A stretch of 64,000 nt of DNA from Streptomyces decoyicus (GTDB lineage: Bacteria; Actinomycetota; Actinomycetes; Streptomycetales; Streptomycetaceae). Below are positions 41,940 to 50,677 of this stretch, one piece after another (the first letter of the stretch is position 1; every line of letters starts with the position of its first letter). The notes beneath the pieces are model-generated. The model saw only the letters and a list, made by a program, of their open reading frames with translations, searched no databases and was not told the DNA's origin. The DNA lies in assembly GCF_019880305.1 (NCBI RefSeq), contig NZ_CP082301.1:4588001-4652000 (forward strand), in the 5' to 3' direction. The position numbers and the translations under genes were made by a program.

Positions 41940-43937
41940 CTACCTCTTGTCGATCACATGCCGCTGGGCGAAGTCGAGTTCCAGGCGGACCTGCTTGATC
42001 CGTTCCTCCACGACCAGGGAGCCGTGCCCGGCGTCGTAGCGGTAGACCTCGTGCGGATGGCCGCGGCCCTCCAGCCGCTGGACGTAGTTCTCCACCTGCT
42101 GGATCGGGCAGCGTGGGTCGTTGACGCCCGCGGAGATGTAGACCGGCGCCCGCACCGCGTCCACATACGTCAGCGGCGACGACGCCTCGAAGCGCTCCGG
42201 GACCTCCTCGGGAGTGCCGCCCAGCAGGGTCCGGTCCATTGCCTTGAGGGCTTCCATCTCGTCGTTGTAGGCCGTGACATAGTCCGCGACCGGGACCGCC
42301 GCCAGGCCCACCGCCCAGGCGTCCGGCTGCGTACCGAGCCCGAGCAGCGTCAGGTACCCGCCCCATGAGCCGCCCGCCAGCACCAGCCGCTCCGGATCCG
42401 CCAGCCCGGACGAGACCGCCCACTCGCGCACCGCGGCGATGTCCTCCAGCTCGATCAGCCCGACGCGGTGCTTGAGGGCATCCGTCCAGGCACGGCCGTA
42501 GCCGGTCGAGCCGCGGTAGTTGACGCGGACGACCGCGAAGCCGTGGTCCACCCAGGCCGCGGGCGACGAGGCGAAGGCGTCGCTGTCGTGCCAGGTCGGG
42601 CCGCCGTGTATGTCGAAGACCGTCGGGAAGGGGCCTTCGCCCGCCGGCTGCTGCACCAGCGCATGGATACGGCCACCGGGGCCCTCCACCCACACGTCCC
42701 GCACCGGCACCGACCCGGGCGCCTTCATACCCGGCGGGTCCAGCACGACCTTGCCGCTCGTCGAACGGACCTCGGGAGGCTGGGCCGCCGACGACCACAG
42801 GAACTCCACCGCTCCGTCCGGCCGCGCCGTCGCGCCCGAGACCGTGCCGGCCGGCGTCTCGACCCGCGTCAGCAGAGGCCGGCCGGCCGCGGTAGCCGCG
42901 TCAGTGGCACCGGCCGTGGCACCGACCGGCGTACCCAGCTCGTAGCGCCACAGCTCGCTCCGTGCCTGGTACTCGTGCTCCACCAGCAGTGCCGAACCGT
43001 CGGGATACCAGTCGGCACCCACATCTCCCGGAAGGTCTATCTCCAGGGCCGTCTCTGTCCCGGTCAGCGGATCCCAGAGCATCGGCTCCCAACGGCCCCG
43101 CCGCTGGTGCCCCACCAGCAGCCGGGCGTCCCCGTCCACCGGCGCGAAACCCATCACCGACAGGCCCAGCTCCTCGGTCCCGCCGTTGGTGTCGTCCAGC
43201 TCCGCGACCGTGGAGCCGTCGGGCCGTACGACACGGATCGCGGAGTGCATCGCATCGCCGTGCTCGGTGTGCTCAAGGGCGATGAGCGAGCCGTCGTGCG
43301 AGAGATCGCCGACGCCCGCCGACTCGCGGTGCCGGTAGATCTCCACCGGCGGCTCCCCAGGCCGTACGACATGGACCGTCGAGCCCTCCTCGTCCGTGGA
43401 GCACCCGACGACCGCCGTCCCGTCCCGGCCGATCGCCAGCCCTCCCGGATACGAGGCGGCGAGCCCCGGAGTGGCCGGCTCATCGGCGCCGCCCTCGAAC
43501 GGCTGCCGCATCCAGACGCCGAACTCGTCCCCGTCGGTGTCCGAGAACCACCAGATCCACCGGCCGTCCGGCGACAGCGTCCCGTCCGTCGTGCCGTTCG
43601 GACGGTCCGTGGCCTGTCGCTGATCGCCGGTTGCCCGGTCCCACGCGTACAGCTCGAAGGTGCCGGTGGCGTTCGAGACGAACAGGGAGCGGTCCGGGGC
43701 GTCCTCGGCCCAGTCCGGCAGCCCGATCCGCGGTGCACGGAAGCGCTTCTCCCAGTCCGGCATCGCGGTGTCCGTGCCGCCGGAGCCGGCCGAGCCCGTC
43801 GAGTCCTTCGCCGATCCGTTCGCTCCCGCTATCGGGTCGGCCGAGCCCGTCCTTGTCCCCGTCGTGGGGTGGGTGTCGGTCGTCGAAGGGGTCGGAGAGG
43901 TGGCGTGGCCTGGGTCTGCGGTCGTCTCGTCAGTCAT
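41940..43937 (-). CDS. S9 family prolyl oligopeptidase-type serine peptidase
   Basis: 665 residues from ATG 43937. A Thr/Gly/Ser/Asp-rich N-terminus of about 55 residues is followed by a beta-propeller of repeated blades (for example LSPDGRWIWWFSDTDGDEFGVW, LSHDGSLIALEHTEHGD) to about 400, then an alpha/beta-hydrolase domain: HGGPTWH, RVNYRGSTGYGRAW, catalytic S524 in GGSWGGY, Asp in SAGVNDPRCP and His in YDAGHGSLV. It cleaves short peptides, often after proline, in the cytosol; no signal peptide is seen. Divergent from the methyltransferase at 44007, sharing a 69-bp promoter region. Its 3' side is the repeat-rich spacer. Confidence 0.9.
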   Translation of the reverse strand: MTDETTADPGHATSPTPSTTDTHPTTGTRTGSADPIAGANGSAKDSTGSAGSGGTDTAMPDWEKRFRAPRIGLPDWAEDAPDRSLFVSNATGTFELYAWDRATGDQRQATDRPNGTTDGTLSPDGRWIWWFSDTDGDEFGVWMRQPFEGGADEPATPGLAASYPGGLAIGRDGTAVVGCSTDEEGSTVHVVRPGEPPVEIYRHRESAGVGDLSHDGSLIALEHTEHGDAMHSAIRVVRPDGSTVAELDDTNGGTEELGLSVMGFAPVDGDARLLVGHQRRGRWEPMLWDPLTGTETALEIDLPGDVGADWYPDGSALLVEHEYQARSELWRYELGTPVGATAGATDAATAAGRPLLTRVETPAGTVSGATARPDGAVEFLWSSAAQPPEVRSTSGKVVLDPPGMKAPGSVPVRDVWVEGPGGRIHALVQQPAGEGPFPTVFDIHGGPTWHDSDAFASSPAAWVDHGFAVVRVNYRGSTGYGRAWTDALKHRVGLIELEDIAAVREWAVSSGLADPERLVLAGGSWGGYLTLLGLGTQPDAWAVGLAAVPVADYVTAYNDEMEALKAMDRTLLGGTPEEVPERFEASSPLTYVDAVRAPVYISAGVNDPRCPIQQVENYVQRLEGRGHPHEVYRYDAGHGSLVVEERIKQVRLELDFAQRHVIDKR

Positions 43938-43969
43938 GGGCCCATTCTGCGCCCGGCGCCGGAAATCTG

Positions 43970-43998
43970 TTGGCGAGGGCCACAAGGCTGTGGATAAC
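43970..43998 (+). promoter_or_regulatory. Candidate promoter for a leaderless methyltransferase mRNA
   Basis: -35 TTGGCG at 43970-43975, 17-bp spacer, -10 GATAAC at 43993-43998. Initiation about 7-9 nt later would coincide with the ATG at 44007, and no Shine-Dalgarno sequence precedes that codon. Confidence 0.4.
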
Positions 43999-44006
43999 TT
44001 CGCCGT

Positions 44007-44840
44007 ATGCGAAGACACACCGGCCCCGACGACTGGCGGGAGGCCAATCGCGCGAGGTGGGACGAGCGCGTCGCCATCCACACCGCGAGCGATTATTACG
44101 ACCAGGACGGATTCCGCCGGGCCCGCGACGTACTCCGTGACTTCGAGGTCGCAGAGGTCGGGGATGTCGCCGGCCGCTCCCTCCTCCACCTCCAGTGCCA
44201 CTTCGGCCAGGACACCCTCTCCTGGGCCCACCGCGGCGCGGCTCGCGTCGTCGGCCTGGACTTCTCCGAGCCCGCCATCGAAACCGCCCGCGAACTGGCC
44301 GCCGAACTCGGCTACGGCCCCGACCGCGTGGCGTTCGTCACGGCCGACGTCTACGACGCCGCCGAAGCTGTCCCCGACACCGCGTACGACATCGTCTACA
44401 CCGGCATCGGCGCCCTCAACTGGCTCCCTGACCTGGAGCGCTGGGCCGACACCGCGGCCTCCCTCGTTGCCCCCGGCGGCTTCCTCTACCTCGCCGAATT
44501 CCACCCGCTGTGCGACGCCCTGGACGACGAGACCGGCTCGCGCCTCGTCCACGACTACTTCAGCCGTGACGCCTGGGTGGAGGAAACTCCCGGCACCTAC
44601 ACGGATTTCGACGCCCCGACGGTGAACAACCGCAGCGTCGAATGGCAGCACCCGCTCGGCGATGTCGTCTCGGCCCTGGCCGGCGCCGGCCTGCGCATCG
44701 ACTTCCTGCACGAACACGACATGACGCTGTTCCAGCGCTTCGCCGCACTACGCCGTAGCGCCGACGGCTACCACCGCTTCCCCGGTGACCGCCCCCGCAT
44801 CCCCCTCATGTACTCACTGAAGGCAAGCCGGGCCGACTGA
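44007..44840 (+). CDS. SAM-dependent methyltransferase, class I
   Basis: 277 residues. Rossmann-fold methyltransferase: motif I SLLHLQCHFGQDTLSWA, GLDFSEPAIETAREL (acidic residue binding the ribose), VTADVYDA and motif with DIVYTGIGALNWLPDLERW, then GGFLYLAEFHP. The whole pattern resembles the Streptomyces methyltransferase_25/11 proteins; the substrate is not indicated. C-terminal part has HEHDMTLFQRFAAL and PLMYSLKAS. Transcribed divergently from the S9 peptidase, probably as a leaderless message. No further gene on its strand follows closely; a bidirectional hairpin lies at 44972-45028. Confidence 0.87.
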   Translation: MRRHTGPDDWREANRARWDERVAIHTASDYYDQDGFRRARDVLRDFEVAEVGDVAGRSLLHLQCHFGQDTLSWAHRGAARVVGLDFSEPAIETARELAAELGYGPDRVAFVTADVYDAAEAVPDTAYDIVYTGIGALNWLPDLERWADTAASLVAPGGFLYLAEFHPLCDALDDETGSRLVHDYFSRDAWVEETPGTYTDFDAPTVNNRSVEWQHPLGDVVSALAGAGLRIDFLHEHDMTLFQRFAALRRSADGYHRFPGDRPRIPLMYSLKASRAD

Positions 44841-44971
44841 GGACGGGCCGTGCCCAGGACCCGCTCACGACCGGGAGCGTTTACGCGCCCAAGAAGCTGG
44901 TCCCCTACTACGTGACGATGCAGTACCGGAACAGCGGCGTCTGGCAGGCGTCGGCGAGTAGCAACGGCAGC

Positions 44972-45028
44972 GGCCCGTACGGACCCGGCGGGACGGCTTT
45001 CCCGCCGGGCCCGCTGTCCGTACGGCCC
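44972..45028. terminator. Bidirectional terminator between methyltransferase and P450
   Basis: Inner perfect stem CCCGGCGGGA/TCCCGCCGGG (44984-44993 with 45000-45009, loop 6 nt), extended by a nearly complete outer pairing (GCCCGTACGGA with TCCGTACGGC). Suits both converging genes. Upstream 44841-44970 carries no intact gene; a short open segment in the same frame looks like remnant coding sequence. Confidence 0.65.
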
Positions 45029-45112
45029 GCGGCAAAGGGGCTCGGGCGCTCAAGAGGCCCCGCGCCGAACGCGATCTGTGCACCACGTCGCGCGTGCGAG
45101 TGCGACGTGCGC

Positions 45113-46405
45113 TCACCCCAGCCGCAACGGCAGGGAAGTCAGCCGCCAGTTGCCGGGCAGCGGCAACCGCTCCAGACGTTCCGGTTCGATGCCCAGGGAC
45201 ATCTGCGGGTAGTGCGCGAGCAGTTTGCCGAACGCCACTTCGCCCTCCTGCTTGGCGAGCGTGGCGCCCAGGCAGTAATGCGCACCGTGGCCGAAACCCA
45301 CATGGTTCTCGGCGTGGCCGGCGGGGTGACGCGTGAGATCGAGGCGGTCGGGGTCGGTGTAGTGGCGCGGGTCGAAGTTCGCCCCAACAAGGAGGAGCTG
45401 TACGGCGTCGCCCTTGTGGATCCGCGTACCGGCGAGGTCCACGTCGGCGGCCGCGTAGCGCAGCTGGGTCATCTGCACCGGCCCGCACCAGCGCATCAGC
45501 TCATGGACGGCCCGGGGAAGCAGGGCCGGGTCGTCCTTGAGCAGGCGCAGCTGGTCGGGATGGGTGAGCAGCGCCGCCGTGCCGTTGCTGATGAGGTGGG
45601 CGGTGGTCTCGTGACCGGCGAGGACGAGCGTGAGGATCATGGTGACCATCTCGACGTCGCTGAGCCGGCCGCCATCGTCGTCATGGGTACGGATCAGCTC
45701 GCTGAGCAGATCATCGGTGAGCGCGTCGCGCCGCTCCCGGACCATCTGATGGATGTGCTCGATCATCGCCGGGAACGTTGCGCCGAGCCGGTCCGGGTCC
45801 ATCGAGATGAGGTCGGCGCCCCACTTCCGCCACTGCGGACGGTCGGCTTCGGGTATGCCGACCAGTTCGCAGATGACGGTGATCGGCAGGGGGTAGGCGA
45901 AATGCTGGATGAGATCGACCACGCCGTCCTCGGCGTATTCGGGGAGCCGGGCCAGCAGCTCGTCGGCGATCTGCTCGACCCGCGGCCGCAGATCGGTGAT
46001 CTTCCGGGCCGTGAACGCGCGCGACACCAGACGGCGCAGCCGGGTGTGGTCAGGGGCGTCGTAATTGAGAATCGACCCGAGCATGTAGACGCGGAGGTGC
46101 TCGGGGAGGCCCAGCATGTCCATCAGCCTGGTCAGCGGGTTCTCCTCGGCCGATAGGGCCAGGGGCGGCGAGGCCGGATTGTTCACGAACCGCTGGTCGC
46201 GCAGGACTTGGCGGACCTCCTCGAAGCGCGTCACGAACCAGACCGGTGAGTCGTCCACGAACCGGCCCCGTACGACCGGGGCCTGCTCACGCAGCGCGCC
46301 ATAGCCCGCGAACGGATCGGTGAGCAGCTCCGGTTCCATCACATTCGGCTCGCCCGGGTGTTTCCCGACGTGCGCAGCGAACGGGGAGCTGGACAATGCC
46401 GACAT
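45113..46405 (-). CDS. Cytochrome P450
   Basis: 430 residues from ATG 46405 with ribosome binding site GGAGGAG. All class signatures occur: I-helix AGHETTAHLI (oxygen activation), E-x-x-R in HELMRWC region, and haem-binding FGHGAHYCLGA with C378 as thiolate ligand. Soluble, no membrane anchor. It hydroxylates or epoxidises an unknown substrate; no ferredoxin or ferredoxin reductase gene is adjacent, so electrons must come from elsewhere. A TetR-family gene of the same orientation lies 291 bp upstream and may control it. Confidence 0.95.
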   Translation of the reverse strand: MSALSSSPFAAHVGKHPGEPNVMEPELLTDPFAGYGALREQAPVVRGRFVDDSPVWFVTRFEEVRQVLRDQRFVNNPASPPLALSAEENPLTRLMDMLGLPEHLRVYMLGSILNYDAPDHTRLRRLVSRAFTARKITDLRPRVEQIADELLARLPEYAEDGVVDLIQHFAYPLPITVICELVGIPEADRPQWRKWGADLISMDPDRLGATFPAMIEHIHQMVRERRDALTDDLLSELIRTHDDDGGRLSDVEMVTMILTLVLAGHETTAHLISNGTAALLTHPDQLRLLKDDPALLPRAVHELMRWCGPVQMTQLRYAAADVDLAGTRIHKGDAVQLLLVGANFDPRHYTDPDRLDLTRHPAGHAENHVGFGHGAHYCLGATLAKQEGEVAFGKLLAHYPQMSLGIEPERLERLPLPGNWRLTSLPLRLG

Positions 46406-46696
46406 CTTTCGATCTCCTCCGGGTTGGGAGTGGGTCCGGGGCTCCGGGTAGGAATCCGGGCGGACCTGGACTTGGATGTGGCTCGTTTCTTGCCACAGGA
46501 CGCGCTTGAGCACCCGTGGCCGGGAAGTCAGTTATACGGAATCGGCTCCGTGGGGCCGGCATCCCGTACACGGCATCCTGCGCACGAGCCCAATGCGCGA
46601 GCTCTCTGCATGAATCCGAATTCGCATTCTCCGATGGAAATGCGTTGCACTGAGTCCATCGCGCCGACTCCACCACACTGAATTCACAGCGCAGCC

Positions 46697-47524
46697 TCAG
46701 TCACGTATCTGTCGGCGCATCTCCTGAGCGCAGAGCTCGTTGAAATGCTCATAGCAGGCGATGATTTCGGGAGCGGCTGCAGCCGCGGCGACGGGCATAC
46801 GGGCGGAAGCAGCATCCGGGCCAAAGTCGGAGCCGGAGCCCGGACCGGAGCCCGGACTAGAGCCCGGACCGGAATCCGGGTCACCGGATCCCGGCCCCGC
46901 CTCGGCTGACACCTCCAGCGCGCTTCGGATCGTTCGGGCGAGAATGTCGGCGCGTACCTCCAGGGTGTCCGGGGCGCGGTCGGACAGCAGCGCCTCGGCC
47001 GTGAAGAACCCGTTGGACGTTGCCAACAAGGCGTATTGCTGATGGTGTACGTCGGTGTCGGCGCGCACCAGACCGTGTTCACGGAGCACTTCGAGATGGC
47101 GACGCAGATGCCGGTCGCCCTGGCTCATCAGCTCCGCGAACTCTTTCTTGGCGGTGTCGTTGAGCCGGCCGAGGATGTCGGCGTCGTCGGTGTAGAGCGC
47201 GCGCAATACCGGTTCGCCCTGGAAGTCGAGGAAGTGCCGCCGCAGCATCCGGCTCGGCAGAATCTCCAGCGGATCCGCCCGCATACGCTCCAACTGCCGC
47301 TGATGAATACGGGATTGCGCCTTCAGCATCACGGCAAGGAGCAGGGCGTCCTTGGTCTTCCAGTGCAGATACACCGTGCCCTTGCCGACCTTGGCACGGC
47401 GGGCGATCTCGTCGATCGTCACCCGCCCGTAGCCCCAGGCGACCAGCAACTCCCCTGCCACGTCCAGGATGTGGTCTGCGCGCTGCGAGCGTTCCACGCG
47501 GTGCCCCCCTCCCCCCGACTTCAT
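46697..47524 (-). CDS. TetR-family regulator with long Gly/Ser/Pro insert
   Basis: 275 residues from ATG 47524. Helix-turn-helix at about 15-60: RADHILDVAGELLVAWGYGRVTIDEIARRAKVGKGTVYLHWKTK. The ligand domain contains LLLAVMLKAQSRIHQRQLERM and a QYALLATSNGFFTAEAL region. Unusually, residues about 200-240 are a Gly/Ser/Pro/Asp repeat (GPGSGDPDSGPGSSPGSGPG) before a final helical part, giving a longer protein than the usual 200-220. It is upstream of, and in line with, the P450 gene. Ligand unknown. Confidence 0.88.
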   Translation of the reverse strand: MKSGGGGHRVERSQRADHILDVAGELLVAWGYGRVTIDEIARRAKVGKGTVYLHWKTKDALLLAVMLKAQSRIHQRQLERMRADPLEILPSRMLRRHFLDFQGEPVLRALYTDDADILGRLNDTAKKEFAELMSQGDRHLRRHLEVLREHGLVRADTDVHHQQYALLATSNGFFTAEALLSDRAPDTLEVRADILARTIRSALEVSAEAGPGSGDPDSGPGSSPGSGPGSGSDFGPDAASARMPVAAAAAAPEIIACYEHFNELCAQEMRRQIRD

Positions 47525-48036
47525 GACCAGATATCGAATCCGGTCACACAGTCAAAGGTAGGTCTGGCGGCGTACGGGGATAAGGGTGTTTTCAGTCAGT
47601 GGACCGGGCGATGCGGCCCTCTCCGGCCCCTGGACGGGAGCGCGACGATGCTTCGCGGCCGTCGTCACCGCTAGTACTGGCCGGTGCCCGTGCGTCATCA
47701 CCAAACCCGGCCTCCCCGGGCCCGTTTGCCGCCTCCCCGGGCCCCGTTCGCCACCCCGCCGCAGCCCTTTCGGCACCGTGCGCGCGCTCGCTCAGCGGCC
47801 CCGCCCCCTCCTCCCGCGACGAGGGCGGGTGTTACAACACTCTCAGATCAAGGTGGTCCAACATCGCGATGCAGAGGGCGCAATACCGGGCAAGACAACC
47901 CCGGTATACCTACCTGACCTGGGAAAACGAGTTTTCCTCGCGGTGCAAGCCCGTCGGGCCGGAGGCTTGTCACCCAGGCCAGAGGTCCCAGGAACGTGCC
48001 GTTATCCGAAATCGACCATGAGTACACTCGCCGACC
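47525..48036. other. Spacer before the MatB-like gene
   Basis: 512 bp. The first 150 bp hold the tetR promoter region, including a TGACC/GGTCA dyad at 47524-47546. The middle is C-rich. The last 200 bp carry two perfect hairpins (47883-47907 and 47922-47937) and fewer GC pairs, so probably form the leader of the next operon. An open frame across 47599-48021 was not accepted, because it has no ribosome binding site or recognisable protein. Confidence 0.5.
47883..47937 (+). promoter_or_regulatory. Two leader hairpins upstream of the MatB-like operon
   Basis: ATACCGGG/CCCGGTAT with a 9-nt loop (47883-47907), then GGAAAA/TTTTCC with a 4-nt loop (47922-47937). The second ends in TTTTCC, close to a weak terminator. 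Together they resemble a structured leader, but no known riboswitch motif was recognised. Confidence 0.4.
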
Positions 48037-48354
48037 ATGTGTGAGGCCAGCCGGAACACAAAACGGCAGAAAATACGCGTTTCCCAGTCATGTGCCGACG
48101 CTTCCGTCCGGCATGGAAAGGTCCTGCGGAACTCGGTCGATGTCGGATACGCCCCCTGCCGGGCGTCCGCCGCCGACCGCGGACGCGTCCCGGCCGGGCG
48201 GGAGGCGTCGCCGAAGAGAGCGGCGTACGTCTCGGCTGCCGGTGACTTCTCGTCGTTCCTCACCCGCGCCGCGTCGGCTTCGGTGCCGGCCACGGCCGCA
48301 GCCCGGACACACCTCGCGCCGACCGTGATCGAAGTCACCCCGGTCGCCACGTGA
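48037..48354 (+). CDS. Small protein coupled to the MatB-like gene
   Basis: 105 residues from ATG 48037, ending TGA 48352-48354 inside the next start (GTGA overlap), so expression would be coupled. The first 25 codons are poor in GC3, later codons show the normal Streptomyces third-position bias, suggesting that the true start may be later or that this part is under change. No ribosome binding site precedes 48037. The sequence is Ala/Ser/Arg-rich (SASVPATAAARTHLAPTVIE near the end), with no cysteine pair or transmembrane helix. In the S. lividans mat locus a small gene (matA) precedes matB; whether this is the same protein cannot be told here. Confidence 0.4.
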   Translation: MCEASRNTKRQKIRVSQSCADASVRHGKVLRNSVDVGYAPCRASAADRGRVPAGREASPKRAAYVSAAGDFSSFLTRAASASVPATAAARTHLAPTVIEVTPVAT

Positions 48355-50447
48355 GGCGCCGCTCCAACCGTGGCCGCCATGCGCAGTCCCGTGACCCGCG
48401 TGGTCATTGGCTGCTGCTGATCCTCGTGCTCCCCCTTGCGTTCGGCGCGCTGCTCTTCGAAGGCTGGACCACCCACGAGGTCGACGCCGCGAAGACCCGG
48501 CGTGACTGCACCACCCCCGTGCCGACGGCGGTGGACAAGGGCGGTCCGGTGGTGCGCCTCAACGGTGACAAGGTGCAGTCCGCCTCGCTGCCCGCCCGCA
48601 CCGTGGCGCTCACCTACGACGGGGGCCCCGACCCCGTATGGACACCACGCCTGCTCGATCTGCTGCGCAAGCACCATGCGCACGCCACCTTCTTCCTGCG
48701 CGGTGCCGAGGCGGCCAAACATCCGGACCTGGTGCGCCGGATCAAGGCCGAGGGCCATGAGATCGGGTCGAACACCTACACCGGCGCGGTCATGGGCTCG
48801 GCCTCGCCCTTCCGGGCCGGGCTGGAGCTGTCGCTGACGCAGAAGGCGCTGGCGGGCACGGCGGGCATCCACACCAAGCTGCTGCGGCTGCCGCAGACCA
48901 CCGCGGTGGACACGATGTGCGGTGCGGAGTGGAAGGCGGCCCAGCGGGCCGGTGCGGAGGGCTACACGCTGGTGGCCGCCGACCGGTGGTTCCGTAAGCC
49001 GTCCCAGGGGGTGATCCGGCAGTTCAGCCAGAACGATGTCGCGTACAGCGACAGTGAGCGGCTGCTGAACAACCGGAAGGTCAAGAAGTTCACCACAGTG
49101 ACGGCGGGGACCGGGCTGGCCTCGGCCGATACGCCGGCACCCGTCCATGAGCGCTGGCTGGGCCAGGCCCTGGTCTGGATCAAGGCCCTCGGGCACGGGT
49201 TCGTGAACGGTATGACCTGGGTGCTGGGCATCGCCGGCGGTCTGGGAGTGCTGCGGCTGGCGTCGCTCGTCTTCTTCGCCCGGGCCCATGTCCGGCGCCT
49301 GGAACGCTTCCGTCCGGGCTCCCCCTGGCTGCGGGAGATCACCGAACCGGTGACGGTCCTCGTACCCGCCTACAACGAACAGGCGGGCATCGAGTCCACC
49401 GTCCTTTCGCTGCTCGCCTCCACCCACCCGCATCTGCAGATCATCGTGATCGACGACGGGTCGACGGACGATACGGCGGACATCGCCGGCCGGATCGGTG
49501 ACCCCCGTGTGGAGGTGATCCGCCAGACCAACGCGGGCAAGGCAGCCGCTCTCAACACCGGACTGGCCCACACGCGGTACGACATCGTGGTCATGGTCGA
49601 CGCCGACACCGTCTTCGAGCCGGACGCCATCCACCGGCTCGTCCAGCCGCTCGCGCACCCGGCCGTGGGTGCGGTCAGCGGCAACACCAAGGTCGGCAAC
49701 CGGCGCCGCCTGCTGGGCCGATGGCAGCACCTGGAATATGTCTTCGGATTCAACCTCGACCGGCGGATGTTCGAAGTGCTGGAGTGCATGCCGACGGTCC
49801 CCGGCGCCATCGGTGCCTTCCGCCGGGACGCGCTGATGGGCGTCGGCGGGGTCAGTGAAGACACCCTCGCCGAGGACACCGACCTCACCATGGCACTGTG
49901 GCAGGCGGGCTGGAGGGTGGTCTACGAGGAGTCCGCGATCGCCTGGACCGAGGTGCCCACTTCGCTGAGCCAGCTGTGGCGGCAGCGGTACCGCTGGTGC
50001 TACGGCACGCTCCAGGCCATGTGGAAGCACCGCCGTGCCGTCATCGAAATGGGCCCCTCCGGCCGCTTCGGACGCCGCGGGCTGAGCTACCTCGCCCTCT
50101 TCCAGGTCGCCCTGCCGCTCTTCGCACCGATCGTCGACGTCTTCGCCCTGTACGGGGCGCTCTTCCGCGGCCCGGAGATCTCGGCCGTGGTGTGGTTCGG
50201 CTTCCTCGCCCTCCAACTGGCCTGTGCCGGATACGCGTTGCGGCTCGACGGCGAGCGCCTGCGGGAGCTGTGGGCGATGCCGTTCCAGCTGTTCATCTAC
50301 CGGCAGCTGATGTATCTGGTGGTCATCCAGTCCGTGGTGGCCTTCCTGCTCGGCACCAGACTGAAGTGGCAGCGCATGCACCGTTCCGGCACCGCCGCGC
50401 AACAGATCGGACAACCGGTCGCGTACGAGAGCCTGTCATCGCGATGA
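48351..50447 (+). CDS. NodB-like / GT2 fusion of the MatB type
   Basis: 698 residues from GTG 48351. N-terminal transmembrane helix 20-36 (LLLILVLPLAFGALLFE), NodB-like domain about 83-230, second membrane helix about 270-290, family 2 glycosyltransferase about 325-560 with D368 (VIDDGSTDD), DAD from residue 418 (VMVDADT), EDTDLT at 508-513 and QRYRW at 545-549, then three or so C-terminal helices. The synthase half is that of poly-beta-1,6-GlcNAc/hyaluronan synthases. In Streptomyces MatAB makes an N-acetylglucosamine polymer for hyphal aggregation. The deacetylase motifs are degenerate: TYDGGPDP at 88-95 for TFDDGP, N141/G145 in place of the two histidines, and RLPQ for the RPPY motif, so deacetylation by this domain is doubtful. 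Confidence 0.88.
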   Translation: MRRRSNRGRHAQSRDPRGHWLLLILVLPLAFGALLFEGWTTHEVDAAKTRRDCTTPVPTAVDKGGPVVRLNGDKVQSASLPARTVALTYDGGPDPVWTPRLLDLLRKHHAHATFFLRGAEAAKHPDLVRRIKAEGHEIGSNTYTGAVMGSASPFRAGLELSLTQKALAGTAGIHTKLLRLPQTTAVDTMCGAEWKAAQRAGAEGYTLVAADRWFRKPSQGVIRQFSQNDVAYSDSERLLNNRKVKKFTTVTAGTGLASADTPAPVHERWLGQALVWIKALGHGFVNGMTWVLGIAGGLGVLRLASLVFFARAHVRRLERFRPGSPWLREITEPVTVLVPAYNEQAGIESTVLSLLASTHPHLQIIVIDDGSTDDTADIAGRIGDPRVEVIRQTNAGKAAALNTGLAHTRYDIVVMVDADTVFEPDAIHRLVQPLAHPAVGAVSGNTKVGNRRRLLGRWQHLEYVFGFNLDRRMFEVLECMPTVPGAIGAFRRDALMGVGGVSEDTLAEDTDLTMALWQAGWRVVYEESAIAWTEVPTSLSQLWRQRYRWCYGTLQAMWKHRRAVIEMGPSGRFGRRGLSYLALFQVALPLFAPIVDVFALYGALFRGPEISAVVWFGFLALQLACAGYALRLDGERLRELWAMPFQLFIYRQLMYLVVIQSVVAFLLGTRLKWQRMHRSGTAAQQIGQPVAYESLSSR

Positions 50448-50677
50448 CCGTCGAAACAGCGCTCTCAGGGCGTCCGCCCGGAACCGGACCGGGCGGGCGC
50501 CCCGGGCGCGGCCGGGCGCTCCCCGCCCGCGGCCGGGCCCCACACGCGAGGCGGACCGCGTCCCCGCGCCCGGCTGCCGGCCCGCGCCCCCACGGCATTC
50601 CCCGCATTCGGTACATACGTTTGTGCAGATCCGCGCACCATTTGGTGAAGAGCGGATGAGCATGCAGACTGCCGCGC

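Noticed and set aside
41236..42039. 267-codon plus-strand open frame in the repeat-rich spacer
   Set aside because: Sequence follows the repeats (Pro/Ala/Gly/His/Arg), there is no ribosome binding site and its 3' end overlaps the S9 peptidase on the other strand.
44007..47524. A biosynthetic cluster of methyltransferase, P450 and TetR
   Set aside because: The genes converge across a strong bidirectional terminator, and no scaffold enzyme is nearby; each seems independent.
47820..47940. Cyclic di-AMP or other known riboswitch
   Set aside because: Hairpins are clear, but no recognised conserved core of a known class could be found by reading.
47599..48021. 140-codon plus-strand open frame before the MatB-like operon
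   Set aside because: No ribosome binding site, shifting codon bias and no family. The region is more likely promoter and leader.
47970..50414. 814-codon open frame on the minus strand across the MatB-like gene
   Set aside because: It is antisense to a clear protein with family motifs, and its sequence is Arg/Gly/Gln/Val-rich, as expected from high GC in the third codon position. No ribosome binding site.
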